This document shows, in pieces, positions 21,526 to 32,764 of a DNA stretch of 64,000 nucleotides (position 1 is the stretch's first letter; each line of letters starts with the position of its first letter). The notes below the pieces were generated by a model. It saw only the letters and a list, made by a program, of their open reading frames with translations, had not been told where the DNA came from and ran no database searches. Location: assembly GCF_002288925.2 (NCBI RefSeq), contig NW_022097996.1:11032139-11096138 (forward strand), read 5' to 3'. Made by a program: the position numbers and the translations under genes. Source of the stretch: Delphinapterus leucas (lineage: Eukaryota; Chordata; Mammalia; Artiodactyla; Monodontidae).

Positions 21526-21766
21526 CCGGATCTCGGTCTGCACAGTGCATTTAACTAGTTTGAAGTTCTTCCCGGGGTTGAAGCTGTTGCTATAGAAGCA
21601 GACCTTGAGGATCCGCACGTCTTCCTTTTCCACGTCTACTGGCACTGCCACCATGGGCTCTGGGGGGCCTTCAGGCCGACGTAACGTGCCCACCTTCACT
21701 CGGCTCAGGGTCTCAGAAACCCCGGACATCCTCTCGGACGGCAGCTAGGACCGGCACATCGCAGTC
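21526..21766 (-). CDS. PTK2B: PTK2B (PYK2) first coding exon, with start codon
   Basis: This exon encodes the first 68 residues of protein tyrosine kinase 2 beta, a cytoplasmic focal-adhesion-family kinase activated by calcium and integrin signals. Coding runs from 21729 down to 21526. The peptide begins MSGVSETLSR, contains VPVDVEKEDVRILKVCFYSN, and ends CTVQTEIR, which matches the PYK2 N-terminus as I know it: a short unstructured leader, then the start of the FERM F1 lobe near residue 39. The reading frame ends exactly on CGG followed by the donor GTGAGT, so the intron is phase 0. A 37-base 5' UTR segment (21730-21766) precedes the ATG, which has A at -3. Compared with the human protein as I recall it, residues 7, 13, 23 and 28 differ (T, V, P, A here). 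The kinase and focal-adhesion-targeting domains lie beyond the left edge. Identification is strong because 64 of 68 residues agree. Confidence 0.94.
21745..21759 (-). other. Minimal upstream ORF in the PTK2B 5' UTR
   Basis: An upstream ATG at 21759-21757 opens a four-codon frame, ATG TGC CGG TCC TAG, ending at 21745. It closes 15 bases before the PYK2 start codon. Such short uORFs can lower or regulate translation of the main frame. That is an inference here, and whether ribosomes use it cannot be seen from sequence. Confidence 0.6.
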
Positions 21767-21790
21767 CTGTGGAGACAGCAGAGGGACAGC
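21767..21790 (-). other. PTK2B: Splice acceptor of the PTK2B exon
   Basis: On the minus strand a pyrimidine-rich run (TGTCCCTCTGCTGTCTCC) leads into ACAG at 21770-21767, directly before the exon. The ATG-containing exon is therefore internal, and one or more non-coding exons must lie to the right of 21766. Confidence 0.85.
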
Positions 21791-22674
21791 CCTGAAATGA
21801 GTGGTGTGGGCCCACACGCCTCATCCCCCTGGGACAGCACCCAACAAGCTCTGAGACCTGTGCAAAGCACACATCCACCCATTCCCGAAAACTCCCCTTA
21901 AAGGCATCCGGCTTCATGGACGGGGAAGCGGAAACACAAATAAAGGAGCAGGTTGCCTAAACGTCCAGGTATCGACCTGGACCCAGAGCTCGCAGGCTGT
22001 GAGCTCTCTGCTAGAAGCCCCCTCTCGCCTTCACTTTTCTCCTCCCACACTGGCTCCCAGGCAAGGGGCCCACACGTTGCAAACGCAGCTCTGAGAGGAG
22101 GCGGCCCCAGCCTGGTTCCAAGGCACAGCTGAGCAGAAAAAGCGAAGAGCGAGACAGTAGAAAATAGCAGGAGAGAAACAGGGACAAGGGGAGAGAAGCC
22201 GGGAAGGAATCGAAGTGGAGAATGGGTGGCCTGGAGGGCACTGGAATGGGAAAGACAGGGAAGGGCCCAGGTTGGGGGGCCAGCCTAGTAGCTGAGGGCT
22301 CCGCCCACCCGCACCTGCAGCCGCCAACCTGGGCTTTCAGGGCTCGAAGCCTCAGTCCCACAGGAAGTCATCTCCCAGAGCATCACACACTGCATACAGA
22401 GGGACAGCACCCCGGCAGCCCAATCTGCGAGGTCTTTCTGCTGCGGGGCGAAGAGGTGGGGCTGGGCCTCCAGACCCAGCCCAGTTCTGATGACAGTTTG
22501 GTTGACATCTATACAGACTGTAAGAATCCTAGGAGTCTTTAGATCACCCCAAATCTCAGCCAGATTGGTCCTGGCCTCTGGATCCCACAACAAACAGCTC
22601 TGTAGGGTTTATTCCCACTGGTCTAAAGCAGAAATACCCAAAGGAAGCAATGGAAGTTCTAGCTCCAGACTGGA
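21771..22674. other. Unassigned intronic sequence next to the PTK2B exon
   Basis: Relatively GC-rich, with no repeat I can name. It could hold regulatory or non-coding exon sequence of PTK2B, but nothing proves it. Confidence 0.45.
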
Positions 22675-22850
22675 GGTGTCGATCTTGGCTCCACATTAGG
22701 AGCCCCTGGGAAGCTGTCAAGAAAGTCTAAATGCAGACCCTGTGCCCAGAGATTGCCACTGAGGTTGTCCGTGGGAGGCCTGGCATTGGTATTTTTAAGT
22801 TTCTAAGGATGTTTCTAACATCCAGGCTGGGTTGAGAACCTCTTCCAGAC
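22675..22850 (+). mobile_element. MER5-like hAT non-autonomous element
   Basis: TTGGCTCCACATTAGGAGCC, AATGCAGACCCTGTGCCCAG and CTGGGTTGAGAACCTCTT follow MER5, including the 'ggttgagaacc' terminal repeat. Confidence 0.65.
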
Positions 22851-22978
22851 TAAGCTTAGCTCTCATATGGAACCCGCTCTTACAGAAGAATCTCTCCCTT
22901 CTAACAGGAGACTGTGATTTTAGGCGGACATTCCTCAGACTGGGAGTTGGGGGCTGAAGGACGGAGCGGGCAAAGTTA

Positions 22979-23327
22979 AAACACAAATGGGACAAATGAA
23001 CTTATTTACAAAACAGAAATAGAGTCACAGATGTAGAAAACAAACTTATGGTTACCAAGAGGGAATGGGGGGGAGGGATAAACTGGGAGATTGGGATTGA
23101 CATATACACACAACTACATATAAAACAGGTAGCTATTAAGGACCTACCATATAGCACAGGGAACTTTACTCAATACTCTGTAATGACCTATATGGGAAAA
23201 GGATCTAAAAAAGACTGGATATATGTATATGTATAACTGAGTCACTTTGCTGTACAGCAGAAACTAACACAACATTGTAAATCAACTAGACTCCAATAAA
23301 AATTAATTTAAAAATACAAATGTGGAG
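22979..23327 (+). mobile_element. 5'-truncated artiodactyl L1, 3' UTR only
   Basis: TGAACTTATTTACAAAACAG, ATAGCACAGGGAACTTTACT, TTTGCTGTACAGCAGAAACT and AACATTGTAAATCAACTAGA, then an A-rich end. The flanks share ACAAATG followed by a G-rich stretch (22982 and 23316), probably the target duplication. Confidence 0.88.
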
Positions 23328-25009
23328 TCAAATATTTTAGATGTGGCAGCAAAGTCTATGTTCATTCAATCACACTGGCTGGGCACTAGAAGGGAAACAT
23401 AGACAGTCACTAGCTGTAAGGAGTCATTCATTTAAAAAGCCAGTGTGTATCACGAAGACAGGAAAGAGATGCTATGAGGACAAGGAAAGAAGCAGCATGT
23501 GTCCCTTCCATCAGGGCAGGCAGACAAGGAGCAGAGCACCAGCCTGAGTCCACCTGGGCAGGCAGAATTTGGGACAAGACAGATGGAGAAAAGACTACCC
23601 AGTCTGCTTTATTTTAGAGACTAGTATGTGTATTCTAGAAGCATCCATGCCTTTTTTCAATGTCTACTGGACCTGTCCCGTGTGCCAATCCTCTGCTATG
23701 TACTGGGTGTGTGTCTCGGTTTCCCCAGACCTTCAATAAGGAAACCAGGGAAGTAGCTTGAGAGGCAACCCCAGGAAACCTACCAGGGAGTGGGACGTGT
23801 GGGACAGGGAAAGGAAGGCAGCCTGTTATCAACGGAGCGATCGCTTGGACAACTGCAGAGGAACCCTGCTGGGAGCCCTGGGAGCGAGGACAGAACACAC
23901 GCTGTAGAGCCACTCCAGCCAGTGAGCGACAGAGCCACACCACTTCTTAACAGCCATTGTCCCAGCATTTCCAGCCAGTTCTGCACAAGGGCAGAGTGGA
24001 CTCAGAGCCAGAGGAAGTCCCCAGGCAAAAAGAAGCAGATGCTGGCAGGTAAAAGTAAGCAGAATACTGAAATGGCAAGGCCCAAGGGGACATCAGAAGG
24101 GACCACGACAAATCTGCTATAGGATGTGAAAAAGAGGGAAGGATGTCTTGCCCCTAAAGAGTGTACACTCTAGTCATACAGACAAACCACATATATATAT
24201 ATATAACCATCAATAACACACACACATCTGGTCCTAGATTCAGGATCTCCTGTGTCTATTGAGCCAGGGGCCCCATGACCCCTGGGCATCTGTTTGTATA
24301 AACTAATTTCCAGGCAGGGGTCTCATGACACAGTTTTGTGAAACAGACATCTGCGTAGGAAGGAAATGGAGTAGCATATGGTGTCTGTCCCCAGGGACTA
24401 GATCATGCCAATGGAAGCCAAAGGGCCTACACCCCAAAGACCATTTGGAAAATAGTGGTGCAAGCAGTGTCATCATGTTGGCCAGTGGGAACGTGGACTC
24501 AGACCTGGAAGGAGGCCGTTATATCCACAACTGCAGGTCACACCATGTGGCTTCTGGACATCCACAGTGAAGGGGATGGGGTGCCATTCAGAAGATACCC
24601 CCCAGCCCAGGCAGCATTCCCACCCAAAGGGTACTGGTGCTGGTGAGCACACAGAGACACCCTGGGGACTCCCTGAAATACTAGGGGAGAGTTTGAAAGA
24701 GAACAGTTAAGTAGGAGTAATATGTCAGTAAAATACAAGAGATCTGGCTGTTACGATCTTGGAAGCTCCACTTTCACATGTGATGTGTGTCATTGGCTGA
24801 AGAGAGGAGTGAAGGAGAGAAGCCCTCTCTGAAAGGCAGAGCCCAGTATCAGAGGCAGAGCAAGTCAGAAAGCTTCGCCAGGACAGAGGTCAGGGCAGAG
24901 TCTGCAGGCGGAGGGGGTTAGGCCCCCACGGTGCTTTTAACCTTGCAGTTACAGCCAGTGGTGCAATGAGATGCGGTACTTTTAAACTTGAGGGGCCAAG
25001 AGGGTGTAA
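23328..25009. other. Unassigned intronic sequence with small (TA)/(CA) repeats
   Basis: A short TA repeat at 24187-24206 and a CA repeat at 24217-24226. No gene or named element otherwise. Confidence 0.5.
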
Positions 25010-25295
25010 ACATGTAACGAGGATGTGGGGCAGCAGGAATGCTCATTTATCGTTGGTGCAAACTTTGGAAGACAGTTGTATGGTTTCTTACAAAACTAAA
25101 CAGACTCTTACATGATTTATCAGTCATGCTCCTTGGTATTTACCCAAAGGAGCTGAAAACTTATGTCCACACGAAAACCTGCACATGGATGTTTATAGCA
25201 ACTTTATTCATAATTACCGAAACTTAGAAGCAATCAAGATGTCCTTCAGTAGGCGAACAGATAAATAAGCTGTGGTACATCCAGACAGTGGAATA
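25010..25295 (+). mobile_element. Old L1, first part
   Basis: 'aatgctcatttatcgttggt', CATGCTCCTTGGTATTTACC and TTTATAGCAACTTTATTCAT correspond to the end of L1 ORF2. The element resumes at 25430 after an inserted L1 tail. Confidence 0.75.
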
Positions 25296-25429
25296 CTTTT
25301 TCGTTTGTTTAATAAACTTTTTATTTTAAACGAGTTTTAGATTTACAGAAAAGTTGCAAAGATAATACAGAGAGTTCTCATATACCCCTCACTCAGTTTC
25401 CCCTATTCTTAACATCTTACCTTACTATG
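25296..25429 (-). mobile_element. L1 3'-end insertion inside an old L1, with 22-bp target duplication
   Basis: Reversed, this reads as the L1 3' end: 'gggaaactgagtgaggggta', ACTCTCTGTATTATCTTTGC and AAAATAAAAAGTTTATT, then A-rich. The 22 bases at 25274-25295 recur at 25430-25451 with four transition differences, and the host L1 continues directly after the second copy. Confidence 0.85.
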
Positions 25430-25850
25430 GGTACACCCAGACGACGGAATATGATTCGATGCCCAAAAGATATGCTCTAGCAAGCCATGAAAAGGCATGG
25501 AGGAACCTTAAATGCATATGACTGAGTGAAAGGAGCCAATCTGAAAAGGCTACAAACTGTATGGTTTCAACTATATGACATTCTGGAAAAGGCAAAACTA
25601 TGGAGACAGTAAAAAGATCAGTGGTTGCCAGGGTTTGGGGGAAAGGAGAGATGAAGCGGAGGAGCATGGAGGATTTTGAGGGCAGTGAAAATACTCTCCA
25701 TGATATTATAGGGATGGGTACATGTCATCATACATGTGTCAGAACTCATGGAATGCACAACACCGACACTGAACCCTGATGTAAACTATGGACTTTGGGT
25801 GATAGTAATGCATCACTGTAGGTTCAAAAATGTGATGATGAGAAACCACA
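25430..25850 (+). mobile_element. Old L1, second part
   Basis: GATTCGATGCCCAAAAGATA, GGTTTCAACTATATGACATT, CAGTGGTTGCCAGGGTTTGG and CTGATGTAAACTATGGACTT are the L1 3' UTR continuing from 25295. Confidence 0.75.
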
Positions 25851-26239
25851 GCCTGATAGCTGACTCCCCTTTCCCAGCCTAACTGCGCAGTGCCTGGCCC
25901 ACGCAGGAGCCAGCCCCCACCAGACCCTGATCAAAGAGCAGTATTCATATTCTACATCCAACCTAGACGGATACGTTGGCCATCATCAACACACTTGGAT
26001 GACACTGGTTTCTTATCGTCATCAGTTTTTTCCTAGCCTTTGGTTCAGGAGCCATCACTCATAGTAGTCAACGTGGATCCCATTGAAATATCTTAGCAAA
26101 ATAATTTCAGTCACCCGGGATCTACCTTTGCCTTCAGACCAATGCTAGTCCCTCAGGTCTGCCCTTAGTCCTTTGTAGTGGTAACCTTGGGCTATCTATT
26201 CCAAAAACAATTACAATTAAAAAAACTTTAAAAGAAACA
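25851..26239. other. Unassigned sequence
   Basis: No gene or named repeat recognised. Confidence 0.5.
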
Positions 26240-26415
26240 TATGTGTTTTGCACAACAATCCTGGGAGATGTGCAGAGATGATTATGACCATTTTACAAAT
26301 GAGAAAACATACTCAAGAAATTTTAAGCCATCTGGTCAAGGGATCATGCTTGTTGAGTAGCAAACTCGGATCCCAAAGCAGATTTGAATCCAAGTTCAAA
26401 GTTTTTCCCACCTTC
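26240..26415 (-). mobile_element. MIR, antisense
   Basis: CATTTTACAAATGAGAAAAC and CAGATTTGAATCCAAGTTCA fit reversed MIR. Confidence 0.7.
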
Positions 26416-27569
26416 CCATCTGCCTTTGAAGAAAGTAGTATCTCTTGATACCACAGACGTGGGCACAAACTCCATGCAAGAAGAAATGTGTCAACCCAGC
26501 ATGGAACACCCCAGTCTGTGAAGAATCCAGAGTCCTCCTGGCTTAGAGAGCATCACCCCTCCCCAAGCTAGGACTTGGTCATGAGAGGTCTTGGAGGTGT
26601 TTGGCCGAAAGACCTCAGCCCAGAAAGGTGGTGCCCACGTCTCTGCTGACACATGGCATCCAAAACTCCCAACTGTCAGTACAGATCTGCAGTGAACTGC
26701 CAAGGGGTCCCCCAAAACTCTCTGAAGAAGAGTAACTGCAAGGTGTTATATAAGGAAAGCCTCAGTCACCTGCCTTGGGGGTCTTGGAGAACACAGCCCT
26801 CAACGTCACGCATGGTCTTCTCTCCACGCTCACCATGGCTGATTTCAAGCTACCAACATATGGCACTGGGTGCAGTTAGGAAGACATGAGAACGACCCGC
26901 TGACTCTAGCTCCTGTTTCTGGACAACAGAACTTGCCTGTTCCTCCAGACTTTGCCTGATTACTTGAATTTCTCATCAGTAGCTTGTCTCTGGATTTTGT
27001 TGATCACAAAATCCTCTGACTCTAAGTGTGTGAGCCAAAACCCCTGCTCCTTCCTGTGGTCCAGGTCTGGACCCCAGCCTGGCAATCCTTCCTCCCTGCA
27101 TCCTGGCCTGCCCTAGACCCTATGGGCACTGTCAGAGGAGAGACCGTCCCACGGCACTGGAGAAAACCCTGGCTCAGAGCCACCGTGGGCTCCGGCTGTC
27201 TCCCAACCCCCAGATCTGCCCAAGGCAAAGCCAAAGAATAACAAACACAAGGAAATGGGCTCAAATTAAAACAGGAAAAGTTTTGATTGGCTATAAGAAC
27301 GTCTTGGCCAAGACCTGCCAAGGGCACTAAGGGAAGCGGTACAATCTCTGAGTCCCTGAAGTCTTCAGGAAGAAAATAAATGACACTCTTCCTGAACGGC
27401 AAGACATTCACCTGCCTGAAGGGGGAGGGGAGACTGAAGCAGGATTGAAGTCCCTTCAGATCCTCTGGGTTGTCACTGTCCCCAGGGCTGTGTTCCTGGT
27501 GTGGGGAAGATGTCAGGGTTATGGGGGTCAACATCACAGAAAAATACACTCGATCTTGAAGACACTGCA
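26416..27569. other. Unassigned sequence
   Basis: The longest uninterrupted frame of the window (27022-27597, minus, 191 codons) starts in the flanking MIR and matches no protein I know. I treat it as chance. Confidence 0.5.
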
Positions 27570-27735
27570 AGGTAATGTTACGTCTTATTGAACACATACT
27601 GTGTGCCAGGGAGTTTACGTAAGTAACCTCTAATTCTCTAGGAGGATTCTGCAGGATAGGTAATGTTAGAGAGGTCTAGCGAGGTGACTCTCCAGAGCAT
27701 ACAACTGGTAAGCGGCAGAGAATTAAGGCCACCAT
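27570..27735 (-). mobile_element. MIR, antisense
   Basis: TTGAACACATACTGTGTGCC, 'gcataca' and ACTGGTAAGCGGCAGAGAAT fit reversed MIR. Confidence 0.62.
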
Positions 27736-28017
27736 GTTGCCAATGGCGAGAGGGCTGCTGGTGTCACGTCCTGCCACCATGCTTAGGACTTAGTGTCCGG
27801 CTCTGCCACCAACTGGCTCTGATGCCTTGAGACGTCAAGCTGGGATGGGACAGAGTTCCCAAACAGCAGTTGGCAGGTGGATGATGGCCTTTGGTGATGT
27901 TTCGCCGTGTCCATGGCAAAATGAGAAAAATAAGAATACTGTAAAGAATCCATCATAAAGCTGAATGTATTCCATTTGAGAGGCAGTCTTTTATTCTAAC
28001 TTTGTCTTTCCACCTTT

Positions 28018-28040
28018 GTTTTTTTTTTTTTTTTTTTTTG
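28018..28040 (-). repeat. Poly-T tract (possible poly-A tail on the minus strand)
   Basis: About 22 consecutive T after TTTG. Read on the minus strand, an ATTAAA lies about ten bases upstream of the A-run, as in a retroposed mRNA 3' end. The adjacent sequence (28041-28200) did not match a gene I know. Confidence 0.6.
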
Positions 28041-28224
28041 GTTTTTTAATGTTAATTCATTTATGAAACGACAACGATAGCCTTTACCAATTGGCCTGGA
28101 AGCTTGGCCTCTTCGGGAACCAGACTTGAGAGTGACGCTGGGAGTTCCAAGGGTAAAAGGCAATGTCTTGAGGACTGAAAGTTCTGCCCATGGCTTCAGG
28201 GAGCACAGAAAGGGCACCATTCGT

Positions 28225-28500
28225 CAGGAAGGTGGCATGATGTCAGGGAGAAGGCACACACATCTGACTCATTCGAACCTGGGTTTAAAACTAATGTCCT
28301 CGGGGCTGCCATGCTGCAGAAGTCTAGGCCGTTACTCACGAAGGATTTCAGAGCTAGGCAACGTGGTGGCCTTAAGTGTCTGCCACTTACCAGTTGTGTC
28401 ACCTCTCTAGACCTCAGTTTCCTCTCTTGGGATAGGAGGCTAACATTACCTATCCTGCAGAACTTTCTAGAAAATCAGAGATTACCTATGTAAACTCCCT
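28225..28500 (+). mobile_element. MIR SINE
   Basis: GCCACTTACCAGTTGTGTCA CCTCTCTAGACCTCAGTTTC and ATGTAAACTCCCTGGCACAT follow the MIR order. The 5' part is diverged. Confidence 0.7.
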
Positions 28501-29610
28501 GGCACATGTATTTTTAAAACGCCTGTGACTTGGCAGAAGAAAGAACCAGAAACCCAATACCAGCGCCCACTTAAAAAAATTAAACTGGCCCAGTAAGTCG
28601 AGGCTCAGGGGGTGGTGGTAGCCCCTCCTGTCTCCAGGCTCTGAGGCTGCCTTTCCTCCAAGACCCACCTTCTCCACCTGCCTGGGCACCTGAAAAGAAC
28701 ACCTCTACCTCCTACTCTCTGCTCACATGGAGGGCCGTCGTCTGTCCTGTGAACCCACAGAAGCGTGGACCGAGGCCACACAGGACACAGTCAAAACGCC
28801 AGCCCTTTGGATCTAGCAGAAGCCAGAATGTCATGAGACACACATTTTATTTCCACTTTGTCTCTGAGTCACTTCCTCTTGCCGTTTCCCCATCAACAAA
28901 ATGGGGAACACATGCCTTTCCTCTGCAAAGGCCTGCTGAGAGCAGCCACTTAACGAATTGGCAATGACCTTGCCGTCTTGGGGAGCCAGGCCTGCCGTGT
29001 CTGGGAAGCTGGGCCCTACTGTCTCCACACAGCGCTCCCTCCCCAGCCCTGGGCCCTTTCAAACCCCAGTTCCCATGAGGGCCGGCATTCTGCCCGCTCC
29101 AGGGCCACCCAATCCATCACTTGGTTAATCCCTTCCCCTCCTCTCCGAACGTCCCTCCCCATTACCTTGCAAAGGAAGGAGCCAGGAAGGTTGTGATTAG
29201 CACCAGCTATAATTCAATGTAATTCAAAAAACCTTTATTGAGAGTCTCCCACATTTTCAGCTCGTCACCCCCGCACACACGACCCACTCCAGATCATTCT
29301 GTTGCCAGCACTTTGCGACCCAGAGGTCACCTGACTCGTAGCTGGCTCTCAGGGTGCTGGGAGGGGGGCAACAGAGACGCATTACCCGTCCTTCCTTGTT
29401 AACAGAACCTCTGTTCTCCCACTGGTTCAAGGACTTTGATCCCTGCAGCTGAGCAGAGTTTTCTTACCTCCTGTGTGACTTCTGAGCGCCGCTAGCTCCC
29501 CAGCCCTTCAAGAAATCCCACTCCCCTTGGTCCTAGTCGGACAGCTCATGAGTGATTCGGACTGGCCCGTTTTTCTCCCCCCATCGCCGCCTTTCTTCTT
29601 TTTCCTCTTC
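28501..29610. other. Unassigned intronic sequence
   Basis: GC-rich, with no gene or repeat I can name. Confidence 0.5.
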
Positions 29611-29682
29611 TCCCCTTTCCCTCTTCCCCCAGCCCTCCACTTCTCTCTCTCTCTCTCTCTCCCTCACTCTCTCTCTCTCTGC
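29611..29682 (+). repeat. (CT)n low-complexity tract
   Basis: Interrupted CT dinucleotides in a pyrimidine-rich run. Confidence 0.85.
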
Positions 29683-31489
29683 CTTGCTATGTTTCAGGAG
29701 ACACACCAGACTCCGGAGGTATGAAGATAAGCAAAAGTGGGAAGAGGGTCCCCGTCCAGCAGAGACTCACAATACCGTAAAAAGGAAAAGGATTCGAGCA
29801 AAGCAGCCACCATATGGTATGGGATCTAATAGGGGTCTCTGCTGGGTATTAGTTGATCACAGGAGAGGACTTGCCTCTGGGGCGCCTGGATCTCAGGAAA
29901 AGGTGACACAGCAAGCTCGGGAAATCACGTGCTATGATATAGGGCTGGTCAGGAGGGTGCTGAAGGGTTGCCGGGAAATGAGAGGAGATGGTGACAATAT
30001 AAGACCCCATGGAGAAGCAGATTTTCACTTAAAAAATATAATTTTGGCCATAGGATGAAGCCAGGCATGAGCTAGGAGGCAGAAGAGTGGCTCACATAAG
30101 GCCTTGGCATGAGTTTCACCAGTAATCCAGGGCAAAGATGGCCTGGTCTGCAGCATTTTCCGATTTCTCTTGTGTCAATACTTCCGTCATCGCTGATTTC
30201 AAGCCACCAACATGATCTCACTGACGGCAGACTTGGGGAGAAATGCATGTTGTGAGAGCTGATTCCAGCACCGCACGGCCTGAACAGTGAGTGACCTGGG
30301 AGTAGGATGGGGCAGATTCTATAGTCACTTGCTTCAAGCCTGCCTCTGACCCTTGATGTTGTCTGGTCCCGGCAGTGGTATCACCACCCAGCACCTCAAG
30401 ATAGCAATCTACGAGGTGCACGGCAGTACAGAATTTTAAGATGCGCTCCTTCCCCCGAGGAGCTCCTGTTACTTTCCAATTTCCTAAAAAGTTGTAATTT
30501 TCAAAGCCACATTCTGTCCTCGTTAAGCTCAAACTAAATTCTCCTCTGCTTCGAGTCCCAAGCTCAGCCTCTTCCTTCTCTCCCAGCCTGCAGCTCCAGG
30601 CAAAATCCCATTTGCCTCTCTGCATGTGATACAGAATTGGTCGTTGGGCTGGGAAATTCGGTACCATAATGAATCAACGCTACAGTTGAGTATTTTGAAT
30701 TCTTCCCCATTTTCTTGAGAGGAAGATGAGGAGGCCAAGTGACAAGGAGGTGAACTCATAACTGGCCAAATGGTTTTTCCCAACAACTGCTGATCAAGTG
30801 TCTGCATTAACCTGAGGACCGATGGCTTTTTGAATGGGTCCTTGTTCACGCCTCTTTATTTGGCATTCAGGAGTTTGTGGTTATTAGACAAAAAGCACCA
30901 TGTTGAGCACAGGATTAGGGGGAGATTGTGACTCTGGTTGAAGACCACAAAGGGCCCCTGACATCTGCACAGGCAGGCAAAACACACCAAGGGGAACAGA
31001 ATGCAGCCAGTGAAATGGGATAAATGTGAAGTTCCTTACGTAGACTTAAAAAAAAAAAAAAATCTTCCCCAGTCTGGGATGAGGAAGATGTGGTTTAGCA
31101 ACAGCATGGATTTTAAAAATGGGGTTTAAGCTGTGAAGTCACTGTTAGTCACTATGAAATAGTTGCCAAAAACTTTAACGTGGTTTTGGGGTTACTAGAA
31201 AATCCCTAAAATAAGGACAGTGATTTCCCCCGGGGCATTGAGACAACTTCATCTACAGAACTGGTGGCCCACAGCCCCGAGGTTTGAGAGACTGTGTTCT
31301 ATGGTGAACATCCCAGGACTTTCAGAGTGTGGGGAGCCTGGGAGGCAGACCCTTAGGCTAAAGGGGGATGGGAGTCCTGGGAAATGAGGATGGGACTGTT
31401 GGTTTCAAACGGCTGCAGGGCTGCCATGCAAGAGATGGACCCCACTCCTTCATCCAAGTCAAGGTTTTAAAAAAAGTGCAACAGACTTT
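29683..31489. other. Unassigned intronic sequence
   Basis: One A14 run near 31048. No gene or named repeat otherwise. Confidence 0.5.
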
Positions 31490-32157
31490 TGTGCAAAACT
31501 ATAATAAGATATCACCTCACACCAGTCAAAATGGCTATCATTGAAAAATCTGCAAACAGTAAATGCTGGAGCGGGTGTGGAGAGAAGGGAACCCTCCTAC
31601 ACTGTTGGTGGGAATGTAAACTGGTACAACCACTATGGAGAACAGTATGGAAGTTCCTTTAAAAACTAAAAATAGAGCTACTATATGACCCTGCCATCCC
31701 ACTCCTGGGCTTATATCCAGAGAAAGCTATGGTTCGAAAGGATACGTGCACGCTGATGTTCACTGCAGCACTGTTTACAACAGCCAAGACATGGAAGCAA
31801 CCTAAATGTCCATGGACAGAGGAACGGATAAAGAAGATGTGGTACATATACACAATGGAATATTACTCAGACATTAAAAAGAATGAAATAATGCCAGTTG
31901 CAGCAACATGAATGGACCTAGAGATTGTCATACTGAGTGAAGTAAGTCAGACAGAGAAAGAGAAATATCGTATGATATCCCTTATATGTGGAATCTAAAA
32001 AGAAATGATACACATCAAGTTATTTACAAAACAGAAACAGACTCACAGACTTAGAGAACGAACTTATGGTTACCAGGGGGAAGGGTGGAAGGAAGGGATG
32101 GTCAAGAAGTTTGGGATCGACATGTACACACTGCTATATTTAAAACGGATAACTAGG
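31490..32157 (+). mobile_element. Artiodactyl L1 3' part (ORF2 C-terminus and 3' UTR), first segment
   Basis: This encodes the ORF2 C-terminal Cys-rich motif CX3CX7HX4C (CWSGC, then HCWWEC), but a TAA near 31660 breaks the frame soon after. Another frame holds [10 protein letters not shown] and a [17 protein letters not shown] end. The 3' UTR then begins and is interrupted by the SINE at 32158. Confidence 0.9.
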
Positions 32158-32527
32158 GGCTTCCCTGGTGGCGCAGTGGTTAAGAATCTGCCTGCCAATG
32201 CAGGGGACGTGGGTTCGAGCCCTTGTCCAGGAAGATCCCACATGTCACGGAGCAACTAAGCCCGTGCGCCACAACTACTGGGCCTGCACTCTAGAGCCTG
32301 CGAGCCACAACTACTGAGCCCATGTGCCACAACTACTGAAGTCCGTGCGCCTAGAGCCCGTGCTCCACAACAAGAGAAGCCACCACAATGAGAAGCCCGT
32401 GCACCACAACAAAGAGTAGCCTCCGCTCGCTGCAACTAGAGAAAGCCCACGTGCAGCAACGAAGACCCAATGCAGCCAATAAATAGGATTTTAAAAATAA
32501 ATAAATAAATAAAATGGATAACCAATA
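32142..32527 (+). mobile_element. Cetacean CHR-type tRNA SINE, long form, inserted in L1
   Basis: The head GGCTTCCCTGGTGGCGCAGT holds the pol III A-box, and GTGGGTTCGAGCCCTTG the B-box. A repeated block 'gccacaactactga' follows, then an AAT-rich tail. Flanks AAAACGGATAAC (32142) and AAAATGGATAAC (32510) are the target duplication. About 350 bp long. Confidence 0.92.
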
Positions 32528-32712
32528 AGGACCTACTGTATAGCACGGGGAACTCTGCTCAATGTTATACGGCAGCCTGGATGGCAGGGGAGTCTGGGAG
32601 AATGAATACATGTATATGTATGACTGAGTCGCTTTGCTGTGCACCTGAAACTATCACAACATTGTTAATTGGCTATGCTCCAATATAAAATAAAAAGTTT
32701 AAAAAAACGATA
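32515..32712 (+). mobile_element. Artiodactyl L1 3' UTR, second segment
   Basis: ACCTACTGTATAGCACGGGG, TGACTGAGTCGCTTTGCTGT and AACATTGTTAATTGGCTATG complete the L1 end split by the SINE. Confidence 0.9.
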
Positions 32713-32764
32713 TAAAAAAAGAGCGGTGGTCTTTACATGCTCAGAACACCCACCGTGCACCCCT

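Noticed and set aside
27022..27597. 191-codon frame on the minus strand, longest in the window
   Set aside because: No recognisable domain or homologue, starts inside a MIR, no splice or promoter context. Consistent with chance in GC-rich DNA.
29552..30058. 168-codon Ser/Leu-rich frame on the + strand
   Set aside because: The first third is a (CT)n repeat. The rest matches no protein known to me.
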